Below, in pieces: positions 6,970-8,204 of a DNA stretch of 8,204 nt. The notes beneath the pieces were generated by a model that saw only the letters and a list, made by a program, of their open reading frames with translations, searched no databases and was not told the origin of the DNA. This DNA is from Arthrobacter sp. GTDB lineage: Bacteria > Actinomycetota > Actinomycetes > Actinomycetales > Micrococcaceae. Numbering within the stretch: the first letter of the stretch is position 1; the number at the start of each line of letters is the position of its first letter. The translations under genes and the position numbers were made by a program. The DNA lies in NCBI GenBank assembly GCA_025464925.1, contig JAODMS010000019.1:1-8204 (forward strand), read 5' to 3'.

Positions 6970-8204
6970 ATGCGGATCTCGGTTATCGGGTGCGGTTATT
7001 TAGGGGCAGTCCATGCGGCCTGCATGGCGAAACTCGGTCATGATGTGGTCGGCATCGACGTGGACGAAAGTAAAGTGGCGCAGCTGTCAGCAGGCCACGC
7101 TCCTTTCTATGAGCCTGTGCTGGACGATCTGCTGTCCGAGCTTGAACAATCGGGGCGGCTGCGGTTCACCACCGACATGGCGGCCGCCCGCGGCTCCGAG
7201 GTCCACTTCATCTGTGTGGGTACGCCGCAGAAGCGCGGCGAGAACGGCGCGGACCTCCGTTTCGTCGATGCGGCCGTGGCATCCCTGGCCGCCTATGTGT
7301 CGCCGGGAGACGTGATCGCCGGAAAGTCCACGGTGCCGGTCGGCACCGCAGCGCGGCTTGCCGAGGTCATCGCCGACAGCGAGCCGGGCGCCACGCTGGT
7401 CTGGAACCCCGAGTTCCTGCGCGAAGGCCATGCGGTGTCGGACACCTTGAATCCGGACAGGTTCATCTACGGCATGCCCGACGGCAGCGAAGAAAACCCC
7501 GCCGTGACTGTCCTGGACCGGGTGTATGAGACGCCCCTCGCGAGCGGAACGCCGAGGCTCGTGACCGACTACGCCACGGCGGAGCTGGTGAAGACTGCCG
7601 CCAACTCGTTCCTCGCCACCAAGATTTCCTTCATCAACGCCATGGCCGAGCTGTGCGAGGCGACCGGCGCCGACGTGAAGCTCCTCGCCGATGCCATCGG
7701 CTACGACGACCGGATCGGCCGCAAGTTCCTGAATGCGGGGCTGGGGTTCGGCGGTGGCTGCCTGCCGAAGGACATCCGCGCCTTCATGGCGCGCGCCGGC
7801 GAACTGGGTGCCGACCAGGCGCTGACGTTCCTGCGCGAGGTGGACAACATCAACATGCGGCGCCGAATTCGCATGGTGGAGCTCGCGCGGGAGGTCTGTG
7901 ACGGCTCCCTGCTCGGCAAGCGGGTCGCCGTCCTGGGCGCGGCGTTCAAGCCCGACAGTGACGACATCCGCGACTCCCCGGCCCTTGATGTCGCAGCCCA
8001 GCTGTAGCTCCAGGGCGCGGTGGTACGGGTAACCGACCCGGCAGCCGTTGAGAACAGTCGCCGGCTCTGGCCCCAGCTGGACTACGCGGACACCGCCGAA
8101 GAGGCGGCCGAGCGCGCCGACGCCGTTCTGGTGCTGACGGAATGGAAGCAGTACCGGGAGCTCGACCCGGTGGTGTTCGGGAGAATCGTCAAGCAGAAGC
8201 GCGT
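6970..8204 (+). pseudogene. ugd: UDP-glucose 6-dehydrogenase, interrupted by an in-frame TAG (3' end outside window)
   Basis: The enzyme oxidises UDP-glucose to UDP-glucuronate in the cytoplasm with two NAD+ and supplies precursor for capsule or exopolysaccharide. The N-terminal NAD-binding domain has GCGYLG at 7-12. Then come ICVGTPQ near 81-87, KSTVPVGT near 119-126, NPEFLREG near 146-153 (E148, E152), and AELVKTAANSFLATK at 204-218 (K208, N212, K218). The catalytic cysteine C264 is in GFGGGCLPKD, and FKPDSDDIRDSP near 326-337 opens the UDP-binding C-terminal domain. A TAG at 8005-8007 ends the frame after 345 codons. The same frame then continues for 65 codons with family-like sequence (LQGAVVRVTDPAAVEN, then ADAVLVLTEWKQYRELDP). 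Relatives have about 430-450 residues. The stop replaces what looks like a glutamine codon, so a single CAG-to-TAG change would explain it. The truncated protein would lack most of the UDP-sugar-binding domain and is probably inactive. A sequencing error or readthrough remains possible. UDP-glucose specificity, rather than another nucleotide sugar, is inferred from motif style. Confidence 0.85.
8005..8007 (+). other. Internal amber stop codon in the dehydrogenase gene
   Basis: TAG sits between AAQL and LQGAVV in an otherwise continuous coding frame. The following bases are CTC, which does not match known readthrough contexts such as UAG-CAAUUA. Nothing suggests a frameshift, because both sides are in the same frame. 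Confidence 0.9.

Noticed and set aside
8005..8007. TAG as pyrrolysine or programmed readthrough
   Set aside because: There is no known precedent in this enzyme family, the downstream context is not a known readthrough signal, and a single nonsense change is the simpler explanation. It is kept only as a possibility in the findings.

Overview
The window looks like chromosomal DNA from a high-GC actinobacterium, most likely in or near Arthrobacter/Pseudarthrobacter (Micrococcaceae). The grounds are the strong G/C bias at third codon positions, the GGAGG-type ribosome binding sites, and two protein families largely confined to Actinobacteria (DUF2505 and the SCO4848-type small membrane protein). 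The genus is an inference from family content, not a measured identity.

Left part (1-2840, minus strand): the first 946 codons of mfd, the transcription-repair coupling factor. Its C-terminus lies beyond position 1. The frame is continuous, but very long open frames also occur on the opposite strand, a side effect of GC-rich codon use. A 201-bp divergent intergenic region (2841-3041) separates mfd from the plus-strand genes.

Middle part (3042-5324, plus strand): three closely spaced genes. They encode a YbjT-like atypical SDR/NmrA-type NAD(P)-binding protein with a C-terminal DUF2867 domain, a DUF2505 protein, and a 73-residue SCO4848-family membrane protein. None has a defined biochemical role that I can support.

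Right part (5325-8204, plus strand): after a 161-bp gap with a probable promoter come an acyltransferase-3 family integral membrane protein, a VanZ-family membrane protein and a UDP-glucose 6-dehydrogenase gene. This combination suggests the edge of a cell-surface polysaccharide or envelope-modification locus.

The most notable observation is in the dehydrogenase gene. An in-frame TAG at 8005-8007 interrupts it, and family-like coding sequence continues in the same frame for 65 more codons to the window edge. It is therefore a single-codon nonsense allele, a sequence error, or a readthrough case. I saw no tRNA, rRNA, CRISPR array, insertion sequence or clear new system. The other findings are small-scale features.
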